Below the pieces are notes generated by a model that had not been told where the DNA came from, did not search any database, and worked only from the letters and a program-made list of their open reading frames with translations. A DNA stretch of 64,000 nucleotides, taken from contig NZ_VZQZ01000008.1 in the NCBI RefSeq assembly GCF_008802365.1, positions 22,593 to 86,592 on the forward strand. The letters run 5' to 3'. The DNA is from Oryzomonas japonica. Its GTDB lineage: Bacteria > Desulfobacterota > Desulfuromonadia > Geobacterales > Pseudopelobacteraceae. Of the stretch, positions 55,417-63,854 are shown one piece after another (position 1 is the stretch's first letter; every line of letters begins with the position of its first letter). The translations under genes and the position numbers were made by a program.

Positions 55417-55709
55417 GCCGACTCCTGCCCCGCATCGCCGTTGATCGCCGCTCGCAGCAGGTTGCTCGGCTTGAAGGTGAGCACCCTCCGGGGGTCGAGT
55501 ATGATCGATTCTCCGGTCTGGGGGTTCCGGCCGCGCCGGGCATTCTTCTGTTTGACCTCGAACTTGCCGAAGCCCGAGATCTTGACCTCCTGACCGGTTT
55601 CCAGGGTAGCCTTGACGATACTGAAAACCGATTCAACCAGATCGTAGGATTCCTTCTTGGCGAATCCGCACGTTCTGGATACGTTCTCCACGATGTCTGC
55701 TTTGGTCAT
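55413..55709 (-). CDS. ihfA: Integration host factor / HU-family DNA-bending protein
   Basis: At 98 residues it is full length for the IHF/HU family. It has KADIVENVSRTCGFAKKESYDLVE at the N-terminal helices, GQEVKISGFGKFEVKQK and the DNA-clamp arm with RRGRNPQTGESI. The IHF-alpha-like features (Pro of NPQTGE, Arg-rich arm, VLTFKPSNLLR) favour ihfA over hupB. It bends DNA at sigma-54 promoters and elsewhere. The gene is transcribed away from lexA and overlaps the aldo/keto reductase gene; the usual pheT-ihfA context is absent. Confidence 0.85.
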   Translation of the reverse strand: MTKADIVENVSRTCGFAKKESYDLVESVFSIVKATLETGQEVKISGFGKFEVKQKNARRGRNPQTGESIILDPRRVLTFKPSNLLRAAINGDAGQESA

Positions 55710-55802
55710 GTTTGCCTCTCATCTGAGTAATAATTCAGAAACATACACTAAATGACTCAGTTATCGCAAGCCCGGCGAAAAGAATTTCGCAACCGGGCAA
55801 AC

Positions 55803-55850
55803 TTGACATCCGCTTTGCCATCGCTTATGGTATTCATATGAATACCATAA
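55803..55850 (+). promoter_or_regulatory. lexA-dinB promoter with 26-bp perfect palindromic operator
   Basis: Consensus -35 TTGACA (55803-55808), a 17-base spacer and -10 TATGGT (55826-55831). A perfect palindrome with half-site TTATGGTATTCAT spans 55825-55850, covering the -10 and the predicted start. It ends 9 bases before the lexA ATG. This placement fits LexA self-repression. Confidence 0.8.
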
Positions 55851-55859
55851 GGGGGCGCC

Positions 55860-56465
55860 ATGGAGGAATTGACCGGCCGCCAGCGGCAAGTATTGGATTT
55901 TATTGCTTCACACATCGACGGTAGCGGCTACCCGCCCACCCAGCGGGAGATCGCCCGCCACCTGGGGGTCAGCGGGACGCTGCCCGTGGCCAAGCACCTG
56001 GCCGCCCTGGAACGGAAGGGGTGCCTCAGGCGGGACGAAGGCTCCCGGGGTATCGCCCTGGCCGGATTCACGGGGGGGACGCAGTCGCTTCCCATTGTCG
56101 GGACGGTGCGGGCCGGCAACCTGTCCCCCGCCATTGAGGATATCCAGGGTTATTTTGCCGTTGACCGGAACGAGATCAAGGGTGCCGGCTGCTTTTTCCT
56201 CCGGGTCAGCGGCGATTCCATGATTACGGCCGGCATCTTCGACGGCGACCTGGCGCTGGTACACCCCCAGCCCACTGCGGAGAACCGGGATACCGTGGTG
56301 GCCATGGTGGACGGCGAGGCCACCCTGAAATGGTTTTACCGCGAGCATGACTGCATCCGCCTCCAACCGGCCAACCCCAATATGAAGGCCATCATCCTCC
56401 GCCCCGGTGACGGAGAGGTGAGCATCGTCGGCAAGGTCATCGGCATCTACCGCCGCATGAGATAA
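55860..56465 (+). CDS. lexA: LexA SOS repressor
   Basis: A 201-residue repressor with an N-terminal winged-helix domain (residues 1-65; TGRQRQVLDFIASHI, YPPTQREIARHLG). The C-terminal S24 autoprotease has the Ala-Gly cleavage site in TVRAGNL (about residue 84), catalytic Ser in VSGDSMI (about 120) and catalytic Lys in GEATLKWF (about 157). RecA-stimulated self-cleavage would derepress the operon. The start has GGGGG upstream. It is followed 35 bases later by dinB. Geobacter species can carry two LexA proteins with different operators; this one is linked to dinB. Confidence 0.94.
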   Translation: MEELTGRQRQVLDFIASHIDGSGYPPTQREIARHLGVSGTLPVAKHLAALERKGCLRRDEGSRGIALAGFTGGTQSLPIVGTVRAGNLSPAIEDIQGYFAVDRNEIKGAGCFFLRVSGDSMITAGIFDGDLALVHPQPTAENRDTVVAMVDGEATLKWFYREHDCIRLQPANPNMKAIILRPGDGEVSIVGKVIGIYRRMR

Positions 56466-56500
56466 CCTTTGGCCGCCTCGGAGCATTCCCGGTCACAACC

Positions 56501-57736
56501 ATGAAACCAAGAACCATTCTCCACATCGATATGGATGCCTTCTTCGCCTCGGTGGAACAGGAGGCCAACGCCGACCTGCGGGGCAAGCCGATCGCCGTCA
56601 CCGGCGCCGGTCACCGCACGGTCGTGACCACCTCTTCCTACGAGGCCCGGGCCTGCGGCGTGAAGACCGGCATGGCGGTGTGGGAGGCGAAGCGCTGCTG
56701 CCCGCAGTTGATCGTCGTCACCGGCAACAACCGGAAGTACACCGAAACCTCCCGGCGGATCATGGCGATGATGCAGGATTATACCCCCGAGGTCGAGGTG
56801 TTCTCCATCGACGAGGCCTTCATGGATGTGACCCACTCCCTTTCGATCTTCGGCACCGGTGAGAACATCGCCCGTCAGATCAAGGCCCGCATCCGGGAGG
56901 ACCTCGGCATCACCTGCTCCGTCGGCATCGCCCCCAACAAGCTGCTCGCCAAGCTGGCCAGCGACATGCACAAGCCGGACGGGTTGACGGTCATCGTCCC
57001 GGCGGACGTACCGCGGGTCATGGAGCGTCTGCCCATAGGTGCCCTGTGCGGCATCGGCAAGAAGATGCGGCGCCACCTCAACCTGATGGGCATCTATACC
57101 TGCGGCGAACTGGGGCGGTGCGACGAAACCCGGCTGACCCGGAAGTTCGGGATCATCGGTACCCACCTCAAACAGATGGGGCTGGGGCGGGACGACTCAC
57201 CGGTCATCCCCTGCGGGGAAGAGGATGAGGTCAAGTCGGTCAGCCACAGCATGACCCTGGAACGGGACATCGAGGAGCGGGACGATATCCTCCGTTTCCT
57301 GCTGCAACTCTCCGACATGGTCGGCAGCCGGGCGCGCAGGTACAACGTGGCCGGCAAGACCGTCGGCCTGTACGTGCGCTACGCCGACTTTTTCACCAGT
57401 TTCGGCAAGCAGACGACGCTTCCCGGCTACATCAGCCTGAGCAGCGATATCTACCGGGCGGCCCTGTCGATCCTGGACGGCGTGGAGCTGGAACAACCGG
57501 TCAGGTTGCTGGGGGTGCGGCTCACGAACCTGAAGCACCAGTCCGAGCAGTTGCAACTGTTCGAGGACGAGCGCAAGAGGACGGCAGCCGCCAGGGCGGT
57601 GGACGACCTCAACCAGCGCTTCGGCTCCCTGGCCGTTACCTTCGGTACCCTCCTCCCCGCCAAAAAAACGGGCGGTTCCCACGTCATCTCCCCGGCCTGG
57701 CGGCCGGCCGGGATCAGGAACGTAGAGGTGAAATAA
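56501..57736 (+). CDS. dinB: DNA polymerase IV
   Basis: This 411-residue Y-family translesion polymerase has the catalytic motifs HIDMDAFFASVE (metal-binding Asp) and SIDEAFMD (Asp-Glu). The steric-gate aromatic is in DAFF, with the nucleotide-binding YEARACGVKTGM. The helix-hairpin-helix (LCGIGKKMRRHLNLMG) and little-finger domain follow. A C-terminal QLQLF (about residue 350) resembles the beta-clamp-binding motif. It is SOS-controlled through the lexA operator. Its start lacks a strong ribosome-binding site; translation may depend on coupling with lexA. Confidence 0.95.
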   Translation: MKPRTILHIDMDAFFASVEQEANADLRGKPIAVTGAGHRTVVTTSSYEARACGVKTGMAVWEAKRCCPQLIVVTGNNRKYTETSRRIMAMMQDYTPEVEVFSIDEAFMDVTHSLSIFGTGENIARQIKARIREDLGITCSVGIAPNKLLAKLASDMHKPDGLTVIVPADVPRVMERLPIGALCGIGKKMRRHLNLMGIYTCGELGRCDETRLTRKFGIIGTHLKQMGLGRDDSPVIPCGEEDEVKSVSHSMTLERDIEERDDILRFLLQLSDMVGSRARRYNVAGKTVGLYVRYADFFTSFGKQTTLPGYISLSSDIYRAALSILDGVELEQPVRLLGVRLTNLKHQSEQLQLFEDERKRTAAARAVDDLNQRFGSLAVTFGTLLPAKKTGGSHVISPAWRPAGIRNVEVK

Positions 57737-57885
57737 GCGCCGGAGATAAAAAAAGCGCCCCCCGGCAGGTTGGCCCGTTGCGCAACCGGCAACCTTTGGT
57801 ATCATAGTGGTGGCGTTCACAGCCCCCTGCATTTTCCTGCCGGCGTCGCTGTCATCTGCCGGTTGACAAGACAAGGAGGCCCCCT

Positions 57886-59076
57886 ATGCACCTTCCGGGG
57901 ATCACTCGCAGAGATTTTTTGAAGGCCGTTGGCGTCACCACGGCAATGGCCGCCACGGGTACCCTTCCCCCCGTGCTGTATGCCGGCGAGCGCAGGCTTG
58001 AAACCTATCCGGAAAAGGCAGACTTGCTGCTCCTGACGGCCCGCCCTCCCCAACTCGAGACCCCACTGAAATACTTCAAGGAGTTGATAACCCCCAATGA
58101 GGCGTTGTTCGTCCGTTGGCATCTGGCCAATATCCCCACATCGGTCGATCTGGCCACGTGGCGCCTCGTCGTTCATGGCGAGGTGGAAAACGCGCTTTCC
58201 CTGACGCTGGACGACCTGAAGAGGTTTGAGAAAATTGAATACACCGCCGTGATACAGTGCGCCGGCAACGGCAGGAGCTTCTTCGATCCGCCGGTCTTCG
58301 GGGGGCAGTGGCTGAATGGGGCCATGGGCAACGTCACCTGGAGCGGTGTGCGCCTCAGGGATGTCCTCAAGCGTGCGGGCATCAAGGCCGGGGCGCAGGA
58401 GGTGATTTTCAAGGGGCTGGACAACCCTCCGCTGCCCACGGTGCCGGGCTTTGCGAAAAGCCTGGCCCTGGATAAGGCGCAGGAGGACGAAATCATGATT
58501 GCCTATGAGATGAACGGCCGGGAATTGCCGCTGCTGAACGGTTATCCCGTCCGGCTTGTGGTGCCCGGGTGGTATGCCACCTACTGGGTAAAATCCCTCT
58601 CGGATATGGAGGTGGCGGCCCGGCCGTTTGAAGGCTTCTGGAAAAAAAGCGCCTATCGGATTCCCGACACCGCCTGCGGCTGCGTCGAACCCGGCTCTAC
58701 CCCCGCGAAGACCGTCCCGATCACGCGCATGACGACCCGCTCCCTGCTCATCAACCCGCAGGACGGCAGCCGGCTCAAGGCCGGACGCCCGATCGAGCTT
58801 ATGGGGGTGGCCTTCTCGGGGGGCTACGGCATCAAAGAGGTCTCGGTTTCCGTCAACGGCGGCCAGGATTGGCGTCCTGCCCGCCTCGGCAAGGACCTGG
58901 GGCGCCATTCGTGGGTACAGTGGTACTACCCCATGAAGCCTCAGAAAGCGGGCAGCTATGACGTCAGGGTGCGGGCCGTCAACAGCATCGGGGAATCGCA
59001 GCCGTTGGACAGCCTGTGGAACCCGGCAGGCTATCTTTGGAACAAGATCGAACGAAACACTCTGATTGTCGTTTAG
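57886..59076 (+). CDS. Tat-exported molybdopterin oxidoreductase (sulfite-oxidase/SorA-like)
   Basis: A 396-residue protein with a twin-arginine signal (TRRDFLKAVG). The molybdopterin domain (about residues 60-270) contains AVIQCAGNGRSFF, whose Cys is the expected Mo ligand, and VPGWYATYWVKSL. The C-terminal Mo-co dimerisation domain (about 285-390; ISVNGGQDW-like SVSVNGGQDWRPA) is present. There is no haem domain in the chain; two small c-type cytochromes follow in the operon and likely accept electrons, as in SorAB-type sulfite dehydrogenases. AAGGAGG lies 8 bases before the ATG. The substrate (sulfite or another oxo-acceptor) is not proven. Confidence 0.87.
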   Translation: MHLPGITRRDFLKAVGVTTAMAATGTLPPVLYAGERRLETYPEKADLLLLTARPPQLETPLKYFKELITPNEALFVRWHLANIPTSVDLATWRLVVHGEVENALSLTLDDLKRFEKIEYTAVIQCAGNGRSFFDPPVFGGQWLNGAMGNVTWSGVRLRDVLKRAGIKAGAQEVIFKGLDNPPLPTVPGFAKSLALDKAQEDEIMIAYEMNGRELPLLNGYPVRLVVPGWYATYWVKSLSDMEVAARPFEGFWKKSAYRIPDTACGCVEPGSTPAKTVPITRMTTRSLLINPQDGSRLKAGRPIELMGVAFSGGYGIKEVSVSVNGGQDWRPARLGKDLGRHSWVQWYYPMKPQKAGSYDVRVRAVNSIGESQPLDSLWNPAGYLWNKIERNTLIVV

Positions 59077-59086
59077 GAGGGGGATT

Positions 59087-59398
59087 GTGAGGATACGGCT
59101 CCTGTTCATACTGATGACGATCTGTGCCGGGGGGGCTGCCGGAGCGGCCGATCTGCACCGCATCACCCTCCCGCCGCCAACCGTGTCCCTCAAGGAGGGG
59201 GCCGGAGTGTATGTGGTACGCCGCTATTGCAGTATCTGCCATAGCCTGGACTATATTACCACCCAGCCAAAATTTCCGAAGGCAAAGTGGCAGGCAGAGG
59301 TAGCCAAGATGATCAAGGTCTACGGCGCTCCCATCCCCGAAGAAAGCGTCAAGGTGATCAGCGACTATATCGCCGCCTATTACGGAACAGGATCGTAG
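59087..59398 (+). CDS. Periplasmic monohaem c-type cytochrome (SorB-like)
   Basis: The 103-residue precursor has a signal peptide (cleavage after about AGA, residue 20), one haem motif CSICH and a downstream Met (about residue 79, AKMIKVYG) as candidate sixth ligand. Start is GTG at 59087, preceded by GGAGGGGG. The gene begins 10 bases after the molybdoenzyme. Sequence DYITTQP after the haem motif resembles SorB-type subunits. Its role as electron acceptor of the molybdoenzyme is inferred from the operon. Confidence 0.86.
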   Translation: MRIRLLFILMTICAGGAAGAADLHRITLPPPTVSLKEGAGVYVVRRYCSICHSLDYITTQPKFPKAKWQAEVAKMIKVYGAPIPEESVKVISDYIAAYYGTGS

Positions 59399-59426
59399 TC
59401 GGCACCATTCGAAAGGAGAATACCCC

Positions 59427-59906
59427 ATGGACAGACGCACATTTCTGAAGGCAACGGCCATCGGCTCGATCGCCACCGGCATCGGTTCCACCCTGGCGGC
59501 GGCGGAGCGCTATTTCCCCACCAAGGTGGACCAGTCGCTTTTCGAGGGGATCAACCGGGTAAAGGACCCGGCCAAGAAGACCCCCCTGGAAAAATCCCAT
59601 GCCCCGGCCATCTCGGCACCCGCTTCGGTAAAGGCCGGGGAACCGTTTACCGTTGAGGTCTCGATCGGCGAAAAACTGCATGTCATGGGGCCGGCCCACT
59701 GGATCGAGTACATCGCCCTTGCCATCGGCAACGAGCCGGCCGGTCGCATAGACCTCCAGCCCAAGGGATTCCTGAGTCCAAGGGTTACGTTCACCGTCGT
59801 CATCCCCAAGGAAGCGGCCCCGGCCGGAAAGGTCACCCTGGTTGCGTCGCAGCACTGCAACCTGCACGGCACCTGGGAGTCGAGCCTGGATATCTCGGTT
59901 GTCTGA
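59427..59906 (+). CDS. Tat-exported superoxide reductase-like (neelaredoxin/desulfoferrodoxin) protein
   Basis: This 159-residue protein starts with a twin-arginine signal (DRRTFLKATAIG). The mature part is a superoxide reductase Fe domain: EKSHAP (first Glu/His), VMGPAHWIEYIALAIG with LH and H as further ligands, and HCNLHGTWES with the axial Cys and last His. Classical enzymes have EKH; one Ser is inserted here. SOR reduces superoxide to peroxide without making O2. Export by Tat and placement between two cytochrome genes are unusual and suggest a periplasmic electron supply. AAAGGAG is 9 bases upstream. Confidence 0.85.
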   Translation: MDRRTFLKATAIGSIATGIGSTLAAAERYFPTKVDQSLFEGINRVKDPAKKTPLEKSHAPAISAPASVKAGEPFTVEVSIGEKLHVMGPAHWIEYIALAIGNEPAGRIDLQPKGFLSPRVTFTVVIPKEAAPAGKVTLVASQHCNLHGTWESSLDISVV

Positions 59907-59948
59907 CGGAATGGCCGCCGGAGCGGCAAACCACGGGGGGATCATCGG

Positions 59949-60290
59949 ATGGAGAACACGAGGGGATGGTTTGTTGCGGCGTTGGTGATGGTGGGGGCGG
60001 TGCTCCTGCCCGCCTTGTCCGCCCACTGCGGGGATACGGCCCTCGCGAGGGGCGAAGCGGCCTTTTTGCGAAACTGCGTTGCCTGCCATGCCGATGGCGG
60101 CAATGAGGTCAACCCGGTAAAAACCCTCTCCCGGGCGGACCTGAGGCGGAACAATATCCTCACCCCCGACGATATCGTCAGGCTCATGAGGAACCCCGGT
60201 CCCGGCATGCTGAAGTTCGACCCGGCCACCCTTTCGGACGAGGATGCCCGGGCCATAGCGGAGTATATCCTGGGCACCTTCAACAAATAG
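59949..60290 (+). CDS. Periplasmic monohaem c-type cytochrome
   Basis: The 113-residue precursor has a signal peptide (about residues 1-28) and a class I cytochrome c haem site CVACH at about residue 43. The C-terminal helix DEDARAIAEYILGTF is typical of small cytochromes. The candidate axial Met is in GPGMLKFDP. It is the fourth gene of the molybdoenzyme/SOR operon, 42 bases after the SOR gene. It differs from the first cytochrome, so the operon may have separate donor and acceptor haems. Confidence 0.88.
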   Translation: MENTRGWFVAALVMVGAVLLPALSAHCGDTALARGEAAFLRNCVACHADGGNEVNPVKTLSRADLRRNNILTPDDIVRLMRNPGPGMLKFDPATLSDEDARAIAEYILGTFNK

Positions 60291-60344
60291 GCCCACTCCT
60301 CCCCGCCCCCTGGCGGGAAAACCCCCTGCCCGATGTTCCGGTGC

Positions 60345-60378
60345 GTGTCCTGTGCGGTTGGTCCGCCGCACGGGACAC
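60345..60378. terminator. Hairpin between convergent cytochrome and Gly-rich protein genes
   Basis: Arms GTGTCCTGTGCGG (60345-60357) and CCGCACGGGACAC (60366-60378) pair with one G.U position. The second arm touches the stop codon of the minus-strand gene. No long T tract. Confidence 0.5.
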
Positions 60379-61553
60379 TAGCGGTGGCCTCTGGCGGAGA
60401 ATCCGCCTCCCGAAAATCCGTTGCCACGGAAGCTTGTCCCCACCATTCCGCTTCCCCTGAAAGATCCTCCCGAGAACCCGCTCTGGGCCATCGGCGTGCT
60501 GCTGAATCTGTTTCCCAGGCCCGAAACGGCGGCTACGCTGTTACCCCGATAGGAACGGGATGGGGTGGTGATGGAGGGGGGGCTCCCCCGATAGGCGCTT
60601 CTCTGCTGGGTGACCGCCGTTCGGGGAACCGATGCCCCCCCATTGAACGCCCCCCGGCCGCGGTATGACGGCGTGCCGTATGTTCCGCCCCCGCGGGAAG
60701 CCGGCGCGCTGAACCTGCTGCTGGGTGCCGGGTGCCAGGTGCTGCCGGTGCCGCCCGCTCCCCTGCTCCCCCGGGAGGCTCCGGTTGTCGGTAGTCCGCT
60801 TCGCACCGCCCCACCGGTGGCCGCCGCCCTGCCGCTGAACCGTGTCACCGGATCGATGCGCGTATAGCGCCGCCCTCCCAGATCCCGGTAGTGGTTCGAG
60901 ACGAATACCCCCCGGCGCCCCGCGTAGGCGACCCGGTGGAAGTCGTTCAGGATATAGTAACCGGGGAACCAGAAACCGTAGCCCCAAAACGGGTACGGCA
61001 CCCAGGCGTACAGGTAAAGATAGTCATAGGGTGGGGAATAATAGGTGACGATGGGCGGGCCTTCATTGTAGTAATAGTTGTTGATGACCGCCTCGCCGGG
61101 CGCGCTTGCGGGGCCGGAGTATCCGCCCGTTCCCGCTCCCTCGGAAGAGGCTGTGGCCGACAAGCCTGCCTGGGCCATCACACCATCCAGGCGCTCCAGT
61201 GCGCTTTCGATGCTCAGCCCGACCTTGCCAGCGTCTGCGGCGTCCCGTACCGATTTATAAATCTCTCCGCAGATATCCGGGGTCATGGGATAATCGGCGA
61301 TCCAGCCGTTTCTGGGGCTGATGCCGATTTCGGCCAGACGGCTCTCCGCTTCCGCTTCGTTTTCCGCCGTTCCCATGCCGAGGGCGGCCACCGCCTTGAC
61401 GGCGAAATCGCCTTCCCGTACCACCTGCTGCCCTATGGGCGGCGCGGTCTTGACCTGTGCCGCCTGGTCCGAATCCGCATGGCTCGCTAGCGGCACGAGC
61501 AACAGTGTGCAGGCGAACCCCGCAATCATCATTCTCACGGCCAGCCGTTTCAT
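60378..61553 (-). CDS. Exported Gly/Ser/Arg-rich hypothetical protein
   Basis: The 391-residue precursor has a signal peptide (cleavage near residue 26). A charged helical domain (about 35-125) contains ADYPMTPDICGEIYKSV and IESALERLDGVM. A striking Tyr/Trp/Pro-rich segment follows (about 150-195; VINNYYYNEGPPIVTYY, YAWVPYPFWGYGFWFPG), then a low-complexity Gly/Ser/Arg/Thr tail (about 215-391) with GGSFRGSG-type repeats. Overall layout resembles other envelope proteins of unknown function in delta-proteobacteria. Start is the ATG at 61553. It converges on the cytochrome operon. Confidence 0.7.
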   Translation of the reverse strand: MKRLAVRMMIAGFACTLLLVPLASHADSDQAAQVKTAPPIGQQVVREGDFAVKAVAALGMGTAENEAEAESRLAEIGISPRNGWIADYPMTPDICGEIYKSVRDAADAGKVGLSIESALERLDGVMAQAGLSATASSEGAGTGGYSGPASAPGEAVINNYYYNEGPPIVTYYSPPYDYLYLYAWVPYPFWGYGFWFPGYYILNDFHRVAYAGRRGVFVSNHYRDLGGRRYTRIDPVTRFSGRAAATGGAVRSGLPTTGASRGSRGAGGTGSTWHPAPSSRFSAPASRGGGTYGTPSYRGRGAFNGGASVPRTAVTQQRSAYRGSPPSITTPSRSYRGNSVAAVSGLGNRFSSTPMAQSGFSGGSFRGSGMVGTSFRGNGFSGGGFSARGHR

Positions 61554-61778
61554 GGAACTCACTTCCTCTCCTCACGCGGGGCATCCTCTGCATCGTTCAA
61601 AAATAACCCTGCGCCCTCATACTATTAAATTATAAGCCTTTCCCCTGATGGTGGGGCATAAAATATTTGCTGCCCTGCCCTGCCTTGACAATCTCTGCCG
61701 GCAGTTGTTTACTTGTCGTAAGGTTCGTTATCCGGGACACCCTCGTAACGAGGGGAGGCCGGAAGACAGGAGGCCGTC

Positions 61779-62864
61779 ATGTCGCCCATACCAGCTTACA
61801 CGCCACCGGATTTCAGCCGGCCGGATCTGGCCGCTGCACCGGCGGCTCGCACTGAACCCGCTCCGGCCGACGGGGTGCTGCCCCGGGGGTTCCACGCCAC
61901 CTCCAACCACCCCGAGTACCTCCATCTGGGGGACGGGGATTGGTTGCTCGCCCGGGAGAGCCGCATGGATGCCGTCATGATTCTGCGGGGCAGGGAGGTC
62001 GGGGTCATGGAGCCCCGGTTGGTGAAGCGGGGCGACCCGGTGGTGGTCGGCAGGAGCGAGGAGGGCGAAGAGGGTATCTATGTGCATCCCGCAGGCTTTT
62101 CATCGCCCGCGGCGGCTGCCGGCAAGTTCGCCTTCCGTACCCGCGGCACCAGAGAAACGCCCTTTTCCCGTTCCTACGACGAACTCTACGCGGTGTTGCG
62201 CCATGACCGTGCGCACGGTCACATCGTGTGGGTGCTCGGCCCGGCGGTCGCCTTTGACAAGGACAGCCGCGACGCGATGCAGTTTGTCATCGAGCAGGGC
62301 TACTGCCATGCTCTGCTGGCGGGCAACGCCCTGGCCACCCACGACCTGGAGGCGTCCCGTTTCCGCACCGGCCTCGGCCAGGACATCTATACCCAGGCGT
62401 TGCAGCCCCACGGCCACTACAACCACCTGGACATCATCAACGAGGTGCGCCTGCACGGTTCGATCCCCCGGGCCATCCGGGAACTGGGGCTGTCCGACGG
62501 CATCATCCCCGCCTGCGAGCGGCAGGGGGTTCCCTACGTGCTGGCCGGCTCCATCCGGGATGACGGACCGCTGCCCGGCGTCATCTCCGATGCCTGTCTG
62601 GCCCAGGATGCCATGCGGGTCCACGCCCGCCGGGCTACCACGGTGATCGCCCTGGCGACCCAACTCCATACCATCGCCTTCGGCAACATGGTTCCCGGCT
62701 ACCACGTCACCGCGGAGGACGTGGTGCGCCCGGTCTTCTTCTATGTGGTCGACATGACGGAGTTCAGCACCGACAAACTCGCCAACCGGGGATCGTTGCA
62801 AGCGGTGGCCATCCTGACCAACGCCCAGGATTTCATGGTCAATCTGTGGCACAACCTGAGATGA
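61779..62864 (+). CDS. LOR/SDH-type ornithine cyclodeaminase-like protein (TIGR00300)
   Basis: A 361-residue protein of the TIGR00300 family, which includes the archaeal-type ornithine cyclodeaminase and the C-terminal part of cyanobacterial AgrE/ArgZ. Family segments seen are HPEYLHLGDGDWLLA, VWVLGPAVAFDKDSRDAM, ALLAGNALATHDLE, PHGHYNHLDIINEVR and ATQLHTIAFGNMVPGY. Family function is NAD-dependent conversion of ornithine to proline and ammonia. The arginase gene follows 32 bases later, so the pair would turn arginine into proline plus urea and ammonia. AGGAGG lies 6 bases before the ATG. Confidence 0.83.
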   Translation: MSPIPAYTPPDFSRPDLAAAPAARTEPAPADGVLPRGFHATSNHPEYLHLGDGDWLLARESRMDAVMILRGREVGVMEPRLVKRGDPVVVGRSEEGEEGIYVHPAGFSSPAAAAGKFAFRTRGTRETPFSRSYDELYAVLRHDRAHGHIVWVLGPAVAFDKDSRDAMQFVIEQGYCHALLAGNALATHDLEASRFRTGLGQDIYTQALQPHGHYNHLDIINEVRLHGSIPRAIRELGLSDGIIPACERQGVPYVLAGSIRDDGPLPGVISDACLAQDAMRVHARRATTVIALATQLHTIAFGNMVPGYHVTAEDVVRPVFFYVVDMTEFSTDKLANRGSLQAVAILTNAQDFMVNLWHNLR

Positions 62865-62896
62865 GCAGGGGCGGCAGCCGCCGGGAAGGAGACGCC

Positions 62897-63787
62897 ATGA
62901 GCGCGACCATTCAGATCATCGGTGTCCCGATCGACCTGGGCCAAGCCCACCGCGGGGTTGACATGGGACCGGGCGCCATGCGCTATGCCGGCCTGGCCCC
63001 CCGACTGGCGGCATTGGGGTATCACATCCGGGACACCGGCAACATTGCCGTCCCGATCCGGGAAACCCTGTGCGAGGAGCGGCAACAACACTACCTGCCC
63101 GCAATCCGCCAGATCTGCCGGGCCGCCTATGAGGCCGGCCGCAGGGCCGTGGAGGAGGGGGCGGTTCCGTTGTTCATCGGCGGGGACCATACGCTGGCCA
63201 TCGGCTCCATCGGCGGGGTCACCCATAACGCCCCGGCAGGGCTGATCTGGATCGATGCCCACGCCGATTTCAACACGCCCGCAACGACCCTGACCGGAAA
63301 CATCCACGGCATGACCCTGGCCGCACTGCTGGGGGAGGGGGATCAGGAGCTGGTCGATGTGGGGCGCCCCGGCCCAAAGCTGGAGCCGGCCGACGTGGTC
63401 ATGATCGGCATCCGCGACCTGGACCCGGAGGAACGGACGCGCCTGCGGGAGAGCGGCATCATGGTCTACACCATGCGCGACATCGACGAGAGGGGGGTCG
63501 GCGCCGTTACCCGCGAGGCGCTGGAGCGTCTTGAACACCGGGAACGTCTGCACGTCAGCCTCGATATGGACTGCCTCGACCCCCAGGTCTGCCCCGGCGT
63601 CGGCACCACCTCGCCGGGCGGCCTCAGCTACCGGGAGGCCCAGTTGCTGATGGAGGTCCTGGCCGACTCGGAGCGGGTACGCGCCCTGGACATCGTGGAG
63701 ATCAACCCGATCCTCGATCAGCGCAACCAGACCGCCGCTCTAGCGGTCGAGCTGGCCGCATCGCTGTTCGGCAAGCGGATCCTCTGA
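62897..63787 (+). CDS. rocF: Arginase
   Basis: At 296 residues it fits bacterial arginases. All manganese-binding motifs are present: GGDHTLAIGS, DAHADFNTP and SLDMDCLDP, with the substrate loop NIHGM and the C-terminal EINPILD. The N-terminus IIGVPIDLGQAHRGVDMGP is typical of arginase rather than agmatinase. It hydrolyses arginine to ornithine and urea. Start is the ATG at 62897 with GGAAGGAG upstream; a longer frame to 62846 is not supported. It is co-transcribed with the ornithine cyclodeaminase-like gene. Confidence 0.93.
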   Translation: MSATIQIIGVPIDLGQAHRGVDMGPGAMRYAGLAPRLAALGYHIRDTGNIAVPIRETLCEERQQHYLPAIRQICRAAYEAGRRAVEEGAVPLFIGGDHTLAIGSIGGVTHNAPAGLIWIDAHADFNTPATTLTGNIHGMTLAALLGEGDQELVDVGRPGPKLEPADVVMIGIRDLDPEERTRLRESGIMVYTMRDIDERGVGAVTREALERLEHRERLHVSLDMDCLDPQVCPGVGTTSPGGLSYREAQLLMEVLADSERVRALDIVEINPILDQRNQTAALAVELAASLFGKRIL

Positions 63788-63816
63788 TCGAAAACCGGTA
63801 GCGCCCCCTCCGTCGC

Positions 63817-63851
63817 TTGCGGCCGGTTCCCATGCATGGAACCGGCCGCAA
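63817..63851. terminator. Bidirectional terminator-like hairpin
   Basis: Arms TTGCGGCCGGTTCC (63817-63830) and its complement (63838-63851), loop CATGCAT, lie between the convergent arginase and receiver-domain genes. Confidence 0.7.
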
Positions 63852-63854
63852 CGG

